Assembly (NCBI GenBank): GCA_017476665.1
Contig: JAFUZJ010000051.1
Location: 1-61,249 of the forward strand
Reading direction: 5' to 3'
DNA from: Lachnospiraceae bacterium
Lineage (GTDB): Bacteria > Bacillota > Clostridia > Lachnospirales > Lachnospiraceae
Length of the DNA stretch: 61,249 nt
The notes under the pieces were generated by a model. That model was given only the letters and a program-made list of their open reading frames with translations, ran no database searches and was not told the origin of the DNA. The stretch's first letter is position 1, and every line of letters begins with the position of its first letter. The position numbers and the translations under genes are program-made. Shown piece after piece: positions 21,168 through 30,177 of this stretch.

Positions 21168-22943
21168 TTACATGACCACAATCAGATGATTCATTCCGAA
21201 AGTACGCTTAAACTGCACACTTTTTGCCTTCTGCGCAACCATCCTGATCCCCAGGGAATCGTCCTCCAACAGCTCTTTTGGTGTCATCGCTTCCATTTTC
21301 CTTTGATACCATGCGACAGGATCAAATATTTTCCCCCCGCAGCGGATTCTAAGCAACAGCTCCTTCTCCGAAAACAGAATCCGTACATCCGCATAACTGC
21401 TTTCATTGCCGCCAAGGCAGTGTTCATTCATCACTACCAGCAATTCTTCAATGGTTAACGGCAGCATCATCGTAAGCTGAAAGTCTACATGATTTTCCTC
21501 ACAAAATATCCTCATTTTCTCCGCTGCCAGAACAGCTCCTTCCACACTTCCCTGCACAGAAAAAGAAATATAATTTGCATCCCTGTTCTGCTCATTCAAC
21601 AAAAGGAGCCCCCGCAGTCCGTGTGCCATGATCTGCCTAAGCCGGCATAAAGTCACCAAAAATAAAATTGCCGTTGCCTCTGCTGCCAAAAACATGATTA
21701 TGTACCCTTCGCCATAGCCTGCGGAAAAACACAGTGCCGTCAACGCACTCACAAGCGCGAACGCACGCAAAAAGGTAAGTGTCAAGGCTATAAAATTCTG
21801 ATCCACTGTCATGTAGTAATAAATAAATACATTCAATACGGAAGCCGGAACCAATGATAACGCCATCCACCTGATCAGGCGGGTGCTCTCACGTAAAAGC
21901 CGTGTCTGCGTGATGCCAAACGCACGCGAAAGCGGCTGTGCAAGAGGAAGCATGATCAGAAACAAGCCGGCATGAAACAACAGGCTGCCCTTCACGGCAT
22001 TCTTCATAAGCATTCGAATACTGTCCTGATCTTTCTCCCCATAAAAAACACCCATAACAGGCGCCACTGCCTGCCCGAATCCGCCAACGGAGGCTGATGT
22101 AAGATTCAAAAACGCACATCCTACCGCAAACACCCCCACCTCATCTGCGCCCAGATTCTTTACGATAAGCGAGTTCATCAACACTGTCCGCATCATGTTG
22201 CACAGATTGTTCAATGCCGAAGAACTCCCCTTTTTTACCAACTCCGGAATATATTCATGCATCTGATCGCCTGTCACAATTTCCATGTGAATCTGCGTGT
22301 TCTTCCCCAAAAACAGGAGTGTGATGCCTGTTATATCGGCTATTGCTGCCGCCAGCGCCGCAGCGCCTCCCAGACCGACAAGTCCCAGTCCTCCCCGCAG
22401 CGCCAAAAACACCAGAGCTACATCCAACATACCCATAATCAGATATACTGCCATAGATGTTTTGCCCCGGCCATCCAACCGCAGGAAATGAAAGGGAAAA
22501 TATGCCAACGTAGTCAAGAAGCCTGTAGCGATCAGCAATCGCGCATATCCCACACTCTTCACATATAGAGTCTCCTCTGCACCCATCAAAACAAAAAGCG
22601 GCTTCAGTGATATGAGCAGCATAGCTGAAACCACTAATGACAAAAGGACGGATAAGAGAAATGCCAATGTCACATACACTCCCATTTTTTTATAATTTTC
22701 CTGCCCCATAGCCACTGCCGCACACGACGCTGCTCCTACATTGATCAGGCATCCTAACATAGAGAACAAAAAAGAAAAGGAGCTTGTAAAATTCATGATT
22801 GCGAGCGCTTCCTGCCCCAGATATCTTCCTGCCAGTAATGTGTTAAAAAATCCCACGGCAGTGAATCCGATGACGGAAAGCACAGTGGACAAAAGATATT
22901 TTCGGAACATCTGTCTGACAAAATAATCATTATTCCCTAACAT
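21168..22943 (-). CDS. MATE-family transporter fused to an anti-sigma-like ATPase domain
   Basis: 591 aa from the ATG at 22943, eight bases after AGGAG; the longer 22982 start has no site. Residues 1-450 form about twelve membrane helices with MATE features, such as the NTLLAGRYLGQEALA block after the first helix. Residues 460-591 resemble the RsbW/SpoIIAB histidine kinase-like ATPase fold (PLTIEELLVVMNEHCL and SLGIRMVAQKAKS). MATE proteins are cation-coupled exporters. The fused domain could sense or transmit transport state to a STAS protein such as the one at 27295. The fusion is unusual for MATE proteins of about 450 residues. Confidence 0.85.
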   Translation of the reverse strand: MLGNNDYFVRQMFRKYLLSTVLSVIGFTAVGFFNTLLAGRYLGQEALAIMNFTSSFSFLFSMLGCLINVGAASCAAVAMGQENYKKMGVYVTLAFLLSVLLSLVVSAMLLISLKPLFVLMGAEETLYVKSVGYARLLIATGFLTTLAYFPFHFLRLDGRGKTSMAVYLIMGMLDVALVFLALRGGLGLVGLGGAAALAAAIADITGITLLFLGKNTQIHMEIVTGDQMHEYIPELVKKGSSSALNNLCNMMRTVLMNSLIVKNLGADEVGVFAVGCAFLNLTSASVGGFGQAVAPVMGVFYGEKDQDSIRMLMKNAVKGSLLFHAGLFLIMLPLAQPLSRAFGITQTRLLRESTRLIRWMALSLVPASVLNVFIYYYMTVDQNFIALTLTFLRAFALVSALTALCFSAGYGEGYIIMFLAAEATAILFLVTLCRLRQIMAHGLRGLLLLNEQNRDANYISFSVQGSVEGAVLAAEKMRIFCEENHVDFQLTMMLPLTIEELLVVMNEHCLGGNESSYADVRILFSEKELLLRIRCGGKIFDPVAWYQRKMEAMTPKELLEDDSLGIRMVAQKAKSVQFKRTFGMNHLIVVM

Positions 22944-23050
22944 AAGCACTTCTCCTCGTATAATATCTCTTATTTTTGTCAATATCTCACATTTTTTCTG
23001 TTTCGATAATATACATTGGAGTAAGTCTCAAAAAATGCTTCTATCTGAAA

Positions 23051-23094
23051 TTATGATTTTGTAGCAATATTTTATAATGCTTACATGTATGTAA
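23051..23094 (+). promoter_or_regulatory. Promoter and operator of the plus-strand XRE gene
   Basis: TTATGA (23051-23056), 16-base spacer and TATAAT (23073-23078), followed at once by the perfect palindrome TTACATGTATGTAA (23081-23094), a likely autoregulatory operator at the transcription start. Confidence 0.6.
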
Positions 23095-23158
23095 ATTACA
23101 AAACGGCCGCTTCCACGCTTATTATGGTAGATAATACAAAAGAAAGGAGCCTTCTATT

Positions 23159-23386
23159 ATGATTACATTCGACCCATTTTGGAAGCTTATGAAAGAAAGA
23201 GGCATCACAACCTACGATTTGATAAATACTTACGGACTGAACCCGGCAGATGTCAGCCGTCTAAGGCACGATCATAACTACACCTTAAACTCCATCGACA
23301 ATTTCTGCAATATTTTTTCCTGTCAACCGGGTGATATCATTCAATACCTCGGACATGAGTATTTCGACCGACAGCTTCGGCAATAA
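23159..23386 (+). CDS. Small XRE-family regulator
   Basis: 75 aa, one of the few plus-strand genes. The start has AAAGGAG upstream. The fold is a lone Cro/CI helix-turn-helix (TTYDLINTYGLNPADVSRLR), with a C-terminal part (FCNIFSCQPGDIIQYL) typical of small YozG-type regulators. It lies divergently from the MATE fusion gene, which it may control together with itself through the palindrome at 23081. Confidence 0.85.
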   Translation: MITFDPFWKLMKERGITTYDLINTYGLNPADVSRLRHDHNYTLNSIDNFCNIFSCQPGDIIQYLGHEYFDRQLRQ

Positions 23387-23422
23387 GCATCCTTGCGGAC
23401 GCGATTTCCAATAATAGGATAA

Positions 23423-23457
23423 AAGGGAAGCGCCTGCGTGGATCCGCTTCCCTTTTT
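23423..23457. terminator. Bidirectional terminator between convergent genes
   Basis: AAGGGAAGCG (23423-23432) and CGCTTCCCTT (23445-23454) form a perfect 10-bp stem with Ts on both sides. It serves the XRE gene (+) and the SpoIIE gene (-). The stem sequence is identical to that at 9772-9834. Confidence 0.85.
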
Positions 23458-23485
23458 AATGTCCCTTTTACCCAAAATTGCTTTG

Positions 23486-26149
23486 TCAGCCTTTAGCCCG
23501 CGTATATTCCAGGATCAAATAATTTTTCCCGTTCCTCCGCTCATAGTTCACATCGTCCATCATCTTGCGAACCATATAGATGCCGAGTCCCCCCTCCTTA
23601 CGTTCCTGCAGCGGCTTATCCAACTCCGGTTTGGGACGCTCCAGAGGATTAAACGCCACGCCGTCATCCACGAACCATAAGCGAATCTCCTTCTCGCTCA
23701 CCCTGCACCCGACCACGGCCTGAACTGCCTTGCTCTCACGGCATATATTGGAAAAAATCTCATCCAATGCAACCAGCATTCTGTTTCTTTCTGCGTTGGT
23801 CACCTGCTGCTCCTCCAAAAAAACCTCTACAGATTTCATGGCATCCGTCTGCGCGCTTCCTTCCGCAGGACAGTCAAACTGCCATTCCTTCTCCTTCGCA
23901 TACTCCCATCCGGCTTGACTTTGCTTCGGACAATCCCCGCTCATTTGCTCAGTATCCGACTCCGCAGCGCCGTAATAACAGACAGAGAGCATGGTGATGT
24001 CATCAAATTGCTCTGCTTCCCCCTGAAATTCCGCCAGTTCTTTTCGCAGTCTATCACAGAGTTCCCGACAGGAGATCACCTTAGCCGCATTTAAGAAAGC
24101 CTCCAGCCTGTCCTCCCCAAACATGCTTTGCTGTGCGTCATTTGCCTCCGTCACGCCGTCACTGTACAGAAACAGCCAGTCCCCTTTTTCCAGATACATT
24201 TCCTTCTGAACGTATTCTGTATCCTCCATACCTGCCAACACAAAGCCGCTTCTTTCCGTATGCCACTCATACCTGCCTGCTCTGCCGGAAAATCGGAGGG
24301 GACTGTTATGTCCGGCATTGACATAGACCAGATGACCGTCTGCCAGATTAAGCATGCCGAGCCATGCCGTGAGGAACATCCCGCTCGTATTGCTGCGGCA
24401 AAGCTCTCTGTTCACATTTCCAAAAGCCTCCGCCGGTGCCTCTCCCCGCATCATATGATTTTCAATCAAGGTCTTTGCAATGACCATAAACAGCGCAGCC
24501 GGAACTCCCTTGCCCGACACATCCGCCACCAGAAACACAAGGTGTTCCTCATCCGTCAAAAAAAAGTCATAAAAATCACCGCCCACCTCTTTTGCGGGCC
24601 ACGTTGCCGCGTGAAGATCAAAGCACCTCTGCTCTGTCGCAATCGCTTTACAATCCGGAAGCATATCCGCCTGTATATCTGTTGCGACAGAAAGCTCCGC
24701 ATGGATGCGCTCTTTTTCGGCTGTAATTTGTGCCAGATTCGTGATATATGACTTTAACTGCATACGCATCCTGTTGAAGGCATTTCCCAAATCCTCAATT
24801 TCGTCCCCTGTAGAGATTCGAATATATCCATCCAGATTCCCACCGTTTGTCTCCGTCACTTCTTTCTTCAGCCTTAAGATAGGCTCTGTGAGCTTTCCCG
24901 CAAACATAACTGCAGATAAACCCGCTATCACAAATGTCAACCCCGCTGTCACAAGAAATGCCAGCAGACTTCTTGCAATGGAGACGTCCACCTGCCCCAA
25001 TACCTCTCGGGTCAGTGTTAGAATCGTATTCTGACTTGCCATAGCCGGAGCAACAACTTCCTCCACATCCATAACTGTCACAAAACTCCACCCAAGCGTC
25101 TCAAGAGGTGCATAGGCCAGATAAACCTCTCTGTCATCCAGCACGAGTCGTGTCAAACTGCTCTCACCGGACACCATATGGACTGCCGCATCCGCAAGCT
25201 CTGCGTTGTCGCTCTGCCTCAGATCCACTGTCCGGTCAGAAGTTGCGACCGTCTCGCCCGACAATGCTCCCGAAGCCATAATCTGCCCCTTCTCATCCAC
25301 CAGGAAGGCATATCCGCTTTGCCCGATCCGGGTATCCAAAACAGCTTTATGTATGGTATCCAGATAGGAACCAATGCCTGCCACTGCCACAATCTCTCCG
25401 TTTGCATATATCGGTTGGGCACAGACGATACAATCTGTTCCTTCATGAATATCCGCGATCACATCGGAATATACTACCTGTCCCTGCGCCGCGCTGCCGG
25501 CGCGCTGAAACCATTGTCGTTCAGAAGCCTCATAAAAATCCGGTGTCTCATGCTCATCCGAATATTTGCGATAAGCAATGTAATCAGCCTGTATCATCCA
25601 GCCACTGCAGGTTGCAACATAAGCAGAAGAAATCATATCATTGTTCTGATTTGTCTGCACAAGCATATCCTGCAGATTCCCCAACTTTAAGATTTCCCGC
25701 CGGAGCGTTTCATTCTCTGCCTCTGTATTGCCCAATCTCCGCGACCATAGAAGCTGAGCCGCCAGCTCATGGCTTTCCGGAACCGGAAGCGGCACTTCCC
25801 GTTCCGGATAATCCTGCGGATTTTCATAAATATTTTCCGCCGTCTGCGCAATTCCGTGCAGCCCGGCTATCACTGTATGAAATTTTTCGTCTATAAATGC
25901 CGCTTTTTCCACTGCTGTTCCCAGAAGCTGATCTCCTGCCATACGCTCCATGGCTGTCTCCGTATCTTCTGCTGCTCCCTGCCCCAGCTGCATACTCTGC
26001 TCTTTAAAAAACGTCTTGATGGTATGCAGATTCCAGACTGCCAGCAGGCTGTTTACCACTAATGCCGCCAGCACTGCGCTTAAAAGCAGAACCGTGATCT
26101 TGCGGCGAATGGAATGGTATTTCCTGATTTTCGGTGTATCTGCCACCAT
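23486..26149 (-). CDS. Membrane sensor SpoIIE-type phosphatase with C-terminal anti-sigma-like ATPase domain
   Basis: 887 aa. A membrane helix at about 20-40, an extracellular dCache-like sensor (45-395), a second membrane helix (398-420) and HAMP (420-475) precede a PP2C/SpoIIE domain (500-700) with GGDFYDFF and DVSGKGVPAALFM metal-binding motifs. The C-terminal 120 residues are an RsbW-like ATPase domain (ALDEIFSNICRE, GGLGIYMVRKMMD). Known logic: the phosphatase dephosphorylates a STAS antagonist, which then titrates a kinase/anti-sigma factor. A phosphatase and a kinase-like domain in one chain suggests a self-contained switch, with the STAS protein at 27295 as partner. Confidence 0.9.
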   Translation of the reverse strand: MVADTPKIRKYHSIRRKITVLLLSAVLAALVVNSLLAVWNLHTIKTFFKEQSMQLGQGAAEDTETAMERMAGDQLLGTAVEKAAFIDEKFHTVIAGLHGIAQTAENIYENPQDYPEREVPLPVPESHELAAQLLWSRRLGNTEAENETLRREILKLGNLQDMLVQTNQNNDMISSAYVATCSGWMIQADYIAYRKYSDEHETPDFYEASERQWFQRAGSAAQGQVVYSDVIADIHEGTDCIVCAQPIYANGEIVAVAGIGSYLDTIHKAVLDTRIGQSGYAFLVDEKGQIMASGALSGETVATSDRTVDLRQSDNAELADAAVHMVSGESSLTRLVLDDREVYLAYAPLETLGWSFVTVMDVEEVVAPAMASQNTILTLTREVLGQVDVSIARSLLAFLVTAGLTFVIAGLSAVMFAGKLTEPILRLKKEVTETNGGNLDGYIRISTGDEIEDLGNAFNRMRMQLKSYITNLAQITAEKERIHAELSVATDIQADMLPDCKAIATEQRCFDLHAATWPAKEVGGDFYDFFLTDEEHLVFLVADVSGKGVPAALFMVIAKTLIENHMMRGEAPAEAFGNVNRELCRSNTSGMFLTAWLGMLNLADGHLVYVNAGHNSPLRFSGRAGRYEWHTERSGFVLAGMEDTEYVQKEMYLEKGDWLFLYSDGVTEANDAQQSMFGEDRLEAFLNAAKVISCRELCDRLRKELAEFQGEAEQFDDITMLSVCYYGAAESDTEQMSGDCPKQSQAGWEYAKEKEWQFDCPAEGSAQTDAMKSVEVFLEEQQVTNAERNRMLVALDEIFSNICRESKAVQAVVGCRVSEKEIRLWFVDDGVAFNPLERPKPELDKPLQERKEGGLGIYMVRKMMDDVNYERRNGKNYLILEYTRAKG

Positions 26150-26194
26150 TTCTACCTCCTGCCTGTTCGTTAAATTTAATTAATCTGTGTAAAA

Positions 26195-27298
26195 TCAGTT
26201 TCTCTGACCGGCTATGTATTTCAGAATCTCCGCAAATTCCTCACTGACCACATAGTCCTCAAAACAGATACTGACCTCACCCGGGTTATGCAGCACCATA
26301 TATTCTCTCTCGCTGCATAAAGGCTTTAAACCTGTAAAAAAATATCCGGTCTGTTTCAGCTTTTCATATGCCCTTATCGCCCCACAATCATTAATATTGA
26401 GAAAAATGTTCGCCGTCTGCCTGCCCTTGAGCGGATAGTTTTGCTGTATTTCAAGCAATCGTTCCAACAGATCTGCCCCCGCCCTGTGTACGCGGATTTC
26501 CATGCTGCTCTGGATACGATCCTGTTTATACTCGATCACACTTTTAAAAAGCTTCCGCTGCTTAGAAGTTTCCGTCACAATATGGTAGTTCACACCGAGC
26601 CGTTCATAGATCTCATGCACAAACTCCATATGTTCTGCGGGAACATATAAGACACCTGCATCTCGCTTCCCCACTGCACGTATTTGAATACCTTGCGAGT
26701 GTTTTTGATTCCTTCCGTTTTGATAGGAATGCGTGATTTTTTTCATGTCAAAAACATTCAATACGAAACCTGTTGCAACCAGTCCCAGTCTCTGTAAAAG
26801 TCTTTGAGTCACATCGTGAAATACCACCGGCAGGCAGTATGCCGCAGAGTAATTCCGCGAGAGCAAAAGCTTCATGCCATATTCAAAAAAAGCCATTGCC
26901 AGACCATGCCCTCGATATTTTTTCCGGATAATCTGCGAGGCAATCTCACACATAGATTCCTCCGGATAAAATTCTTTCAAAATCATCATTCCCGCGATCT
27001 CATCAGGCAGTTTCCCTGCCTTCTGACCGGACGGCTCCCCTACAATCACATCGGAAGACGAAGCGATCGCTTCGCCTTCCGGTGTACCCTCCTCCTTTCC
27101 GGAAATCACCTCTGCAACAAGGAAGGTAATATGCCCCGACTCCGCTTCACCTCGCAAATACTTCGCGTCGTAAAAATCCCGTTTGAAATAGGTGTCTCCA
27201 TATTCATCGCGGATACAGGCAATCATCCCATCCTCATCGCCGGGCACACGCTGCCGTATTAAAAATGTGACTTCCGGTCTTGTATCAGGCGCTTTCAT
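26195..27298 (-). CDS. GNAT-family acetyltransferase-like protein
   Basis: 367 aa. The N-terminal half has GNAT features: the RQRVPGDEDGMIACIRDEYG start, and IIRKKYRGHGLAMAFFEYGM resembling the acetyl-CoA pyrophosphate loop. The C-terminal half looks like a second, degenerate GNAT-like fold (ILKLINDCGAI region). Stop and start overlap the STAS gene by four bases (ATGA), so it is made with the antagonist and probably acts in the same pathway; the substrate is unknown. Confidence 0.75.
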   Translation of the reverse strand: MKAPDTRPEVTFLIRQRVPGDEDGMIACIRDEYGDTYFKRDFYDAKYLRGEAESGHITFLVAEVISGKEEGTPEGEAIASSSDVIVGEPSGQKAGKLPDEIAGMMILKEFYPEESMCEIASQIIRKKYRGHGLAMAFFEYGMKLLLSRNYSAAYCLPVVFHDVTQRLLQRLGLVATGFVLNVFDMKKITHSYQNGRNQKHSQGIQIRAVGKRDAGVLYVPAEHMEFVHEIYERLGVNYHIVTETSKQRKLFKSVIEYKQDRIQSSMEIRVHRAGADLLERLLEIQQNYPLKGRQTANIFLNINDCGAIRAYEKLKQTGYFFTGLKPLCSEREYMVLHNPGEVSICFEDYVVSEEFAEILKYIAGQRN

Positions 27299-27594
27299 TG
27301 CACATGCAGGATTGTATCAAATCCTGTAATCTTAAATACTTCCCGGATTTCTTTGTTGGCATTTTGAATTGCAACCGTTCCACCTAAAGCACCAAGCTTT
27401 TTAGATGCCTGAAGCAACACCCGCAAGCCTGCTGATGTAATATATTCCAATGCTGCCATGTCAATGGTCAGATTCCTGACTCCTTCCAGATCCGTTTTTA
27501 CCGCCTCCTGCAACTGCGGAGCCGTCACTGTGTCTAACCGCCCCGACAGCGCCCACTCCAGCCGGTCCTCTTTTCTCTCTTTACTTATCTGCAT
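27295..27594 (-). CDS. STAS-domain anti-sigma factor antagonist
   Basis: 99 aa, a complete SpoIIAA/RsbV-type STAS domain: SGRLDTVTAPQLQEAV near 17, and the phosphorylatable Ser in YITSAGLRVLL near 57. It is the natural partner of the SpoIIE phosphatase and of an RsbW-like ATPase; in this window such ATPase domains occur only as fusions (23486 and 21168). No free anti-sigma kinase gene is present here. Confidence 0.92.
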   Translation of the reverse strand: MQISKERKEDRLEWALSGRLDTVTAPQLQEAVKTDLEGVRNLTIDMAALEYITSAGLRVLLQASKKLGALGGTVAIQNANKEIREVFKITGFDTILHVQ

Positions 27595-27611
27595 TTGATT
27601 ATCACCTCATT

Positions 27612-27902
27612 TCACATACCGGTCTTTTCGTCCTCCAACCATGCCGGTTTTCTGGAAAATCCGACGTGATATGTCACTTTCTCCATTGTCAGCTCATGTT
27701 CGCCGATCAGATACCTTCCGATCGTAATATCCTTTCCCAATAAAGTTCCTTTCGGATAATCGTTCAAGCATCTGTTCAACAAACGCTCCTGGTCTGCTCT
27801 GGATGCATCCGACAAGGGGTTGTTGGGGTTGACACTTCCAACCGAAATCAACTTAACATATCCTATGTCCGCAAGCGTGTTCTTTTCATTTCGATCTGCC
27901 AT
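27612..27902 (-). CDS. Unknown 96-residue protein in the DUF2589 cassette
   Basis: A soluble, charged protein; middle region NPLSDASRADQERLLNRCLN. No family recognised. It lies 15 bases after the first DUF2589 gene and just before the STAS gene, so it probably belongs to the same operon. The start at 27902 follows a weak GGGCAGTGTAACCT site. Confidence 0.6.
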   Translation of the reverse strand: MADRNEKNTLADIGYVKLISVGSVNPNNPLSDASRADQERLLNRCLNDYPKGTLLGKDITIGRYLIGEHELTMEKVTYHVGFSRKPAWLEDEKTGM

Positions 27903-27917
27903 AGGTTACACTGCCCT

Positions 27918-29033
27918 TTACCCTTCTATTCTTTTTGAGCCATCCATTCCGCCGGAGATAGCATTACTGTACTCAACCCTCTTCTCAAACAATTTGGTCT
28001 CCGTCTGATTTACCGTCTTTTGATGATTCACTGCATTCTTCTGTGCTGCTGCCAGGGCGTTATAGAAGGTCTCCGATCCATTGTATTCTGCTACCTTGCC
28101 ATCCGCATCCACCGCTTTCAGCGCAAAAAGCTCCGATACGCCCGTGCTCTCCTCTCCGGTGTCAGCAATCATTTTTACATAATCTTCGGCCTGATTCTGG
28201 AAAACATTCCAAATCTGATTGATCTCGTCCTGTACGCTGCTATACTGTTCTGCTTCCGGCGCTTCGGGATCCTCAAGACCGTTCATCTTTCTCAGAATAA
28301 TTCCCTGATATACGTTCAGCTGGGATTTACCCATCTTTTTCAGCTGCACAATGCTGTCGCTTAATCCACTCTGCGCGGCGTTGAGCCGGCTTTCAATCTG
28401 GCTGATCTCCTGACGCAGCGCTTTAAGCCGCTCTGCCTTGAGTCTTGCCTGCTCAGACAGTTCCTGCCCATTGGCATCCTTCAGGCTGCTGTTCATCAGG
28501 GAAGGAGCCACATTTGCTGCCATCATATCCAGCACTCGCGCCAATCCTTCGGGGGTTCCGTGGTTCGTTGCGCGCACATCCACATGATATTTTGCCGAAT
28601 TATCGGTGCTTCTCGTATTGGACTGATGCGCGCTGACGCTTCCGGTCACGCTGACCTTGATGAATCCCAGCTTCATTGATCCCGTAAGAGAGGCCCCCAT
28701 ATCCAAAGAGGACTCTGACCGCTCACTCTGCTTCACCTCCATATCAAACAGAATGTTCACCTCATCTACCTGCAAATTCGGAATGGGCACAATTGCCAAA
28801 AGAGGCACATCCACCTTCAACTCATCCAGATTACTGGTACCATCCTCATTCTGACTGCGTTTCTCGTACTGAAACGATACTTTTCGCGCCTTTCCCGAAG
28901 AATCAAATCCCACCCTGTTGATAAAATCCGCTGTCGAATTTGCCAGCCGGACGCTCGCGTCCGCCGCTGCGGAAAGCGGGCTTCCAATCAGTTGATCCAT
29001 GGGAAGTCCCGCAAACTGTTCACCAATTGCCAT
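27918..29033 (-). CDS. DUF2589-like protein, long form
   Basis: 371 aa. The N-terminal 180 residues match the DUF2589 pattern (GSPLSAAADASVRLANSTADFI, then VDVPLLAIVPIPNLQVDEV and a beta-rich EVKQSE-SLTGSMKLGFIKVSVTGSV segment). A coiled coil follows at 190-240 (LKALRQEISQIESRL), then a helical tail. No function is established for DUF2589. The beta-rich core with coiled coil suggests self-assembly. It is paralogous to the 29295 protein, and both sit with peptidoglycan hydrolases. Confidence 0.8.
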   Translation of the reverse strand: MAIGEQFAGLPMDQLIGSPLSAAADASVRLANSTADFINRVGFDSSGKARKVSFQYEKRSQNEDGTSNLDELKVDVPLLAIVPIPNLQVDEVNILFDMEVKQSERSESSLDMGASLTGSMKLGFIKVSVTGSVSAHQSNTRSTDNSAKYHVDVRATNHGTPEGLARVLDMMAANVAPSLMNSSLKDANGQELSEQARLKAERLKALRQEISQIESRLNAAQSGLSDSIVQLKKMGKSQLNVYQGIILRKMNGLEDPEAPEAEQYSSVQDEINQIWNVFQNQAEDYVKMIADTGEESTGVSELFALKAVDADGKVAEYNGSETFYNALAAAQKNAVNHQKTVNQTETKLFEKRVEYSNAISGGMDGSKRIEG

Positions 29034-29302
29034 ACTCCATACCTCTCTTTCTTTTTTCTAAAATAATTTTGTATCCGTCTCCATACAGATACAATTCCTT
29101 TTGAATCCACCCTGTCCTGCTCATAGGCAGTCATTGAAATACGCTCCACCCAAAGCATCCGCTCATCTGACCGTGCAGATGTAAACATTTCACAAATCAG
29201 GCGGTAATTCAGCTCTTCCTGCAAAGAGGACAGCGCCGCTTCCATCTCCTCCTTATCCGGCGGCTTTAAAGCTATATCTGTACTGCTCTTACGCCTACTC
29301 AT
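28988..29302 (-). CDS. Unknown small helical protein between the DUF2589 genes
   Basis: 104 aa from the ATG at 29302, which overlaps the end of the upstream DUF2589 gene; its own end overlaps the next start by 46 bases. Helical and charged, with a basic stretch (FRKKKERYG) and tail WQLVNSLRDFPWIN. No family recognised. Tight overlaps on both sides point to a complex with the two DUF2589 proteins. Confidence 0.6.
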   Translation of the reverse strand: MSRRKSSTDIALKPPDKEEMEAALSSLQEELNYRLICEMFTSARSDERMLWVERISMTAYEQDRVDSKGIVSVWRRIQNYFRKKKERYGVWQLVNSLRDFPWIN

Positions 29303-30164
29303 AATCCTTATCCAGCCCATAAGAAATCTCCATCTTCATAATCTGTTCCTGATACTCCATAATGCGGTTTACGATGTTGGACTGTGCCATCATGTACTGA
29401 TCCCTGTCAAATTCATAAGTATCCTCATCAAATGCGTCCTTGCTGATCTGGTGCAGTCTCTCCTGTTCCGCGATCATATCCGAAATCTTCTGATGGAGCT
29501 GCTTAAGCCTGCCGATCTTGGCTTTGAGCTTCTTCGTTTCAAGAACGATATTTTTCTGTTCCTCAGAGCCAATGTCGCCGTTTATGGCAATAGGCTTTGT
29601 GTCCGTTTTCTTGGCAACCTGACTGAAGCTCAATGCATCGGTCAGCCGCATGATCCCCTCCGTTGCCGGTACTGCTGAAATCTCAAGCTTATATGACACT
29701 CTCGGCAAGAAATCACTGTCTCGCTGAGAGGGAGAGCAGATACGGGCATTGATTTTTCGCTCGCCCGTATCCGGATTGTCTACCGCTTTGACTTCCGTAG
29801 AGAATTGGATCTCCGCCTTGTCCACTCCCAAATTAGTCACCGGAACAATGGAAAGCAGAGGCACTTGCACCTGAAGATTATCTACACTATAACCTTCCTC
29901 TCCCTCCGGTCTGATCTGGTCGTAGGCAATATTGATGTGATTCAGTTGTATCACTTCTTCCTGCCCGCTCTGCTTTGAAGTGCCCATATTGCGGATGGCG
30001 TTAACGATGTCCGCCCTCAATTGCTGATTGGACTTCGCAAGGGCATGGAGTGGTGCATATACCAGATCATCCAATGGGATAAAATCACTGTCCATAATGG
30101 CTGCCTGACCCTTCCCTTCCTGTTTTTTGGCTTCTCCATCCTCCGGATTCATACGATATGGCAT
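29295..30164 (-). CDS. DUF2589-like protein, short form
   Basis: 289 aa. The core shows the same plan as the 27918 protein: IPLDDLVYAPLHALAKSNQQL, then VQVPLLSIVPVTNLGVDKA, a beta-rich middle, and a coiled coil near 205-240. The start at 30164 has AAGGAG upstream. As the first of two paralogues separated by one small gene, it may form mixed assemblies with the second. Confidence 0.78.
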   Translation of the reverse strand: MPYRMNPEDGEAKKQEGKGQAAIMDSDFIPLDDLVYAPLHALAKSNQQLRADIVNAIRNMGTSKQSGQEEVIQLNHINIAYDQIRPEGEEGYSVDNLQVQVPLLSIVPVTNLGVDKAEIQFSTEVKAVDNPDTGERKINARICSPSQRDSDFLPRVSYKLEISAVPATEGIMRLTDALSFSQVAKKTDTKPIAINGDIGSEEQKNIVLETKKLKAKIGRLKQLHQKISDMIAEQERLHQISKDAFDEDTYEFDRDQYMMAQSNIVNRIMEYQEQIMKMEISYGLDKDYE

Positions 30165-30177
30165 ACTCTTCTCCTTC

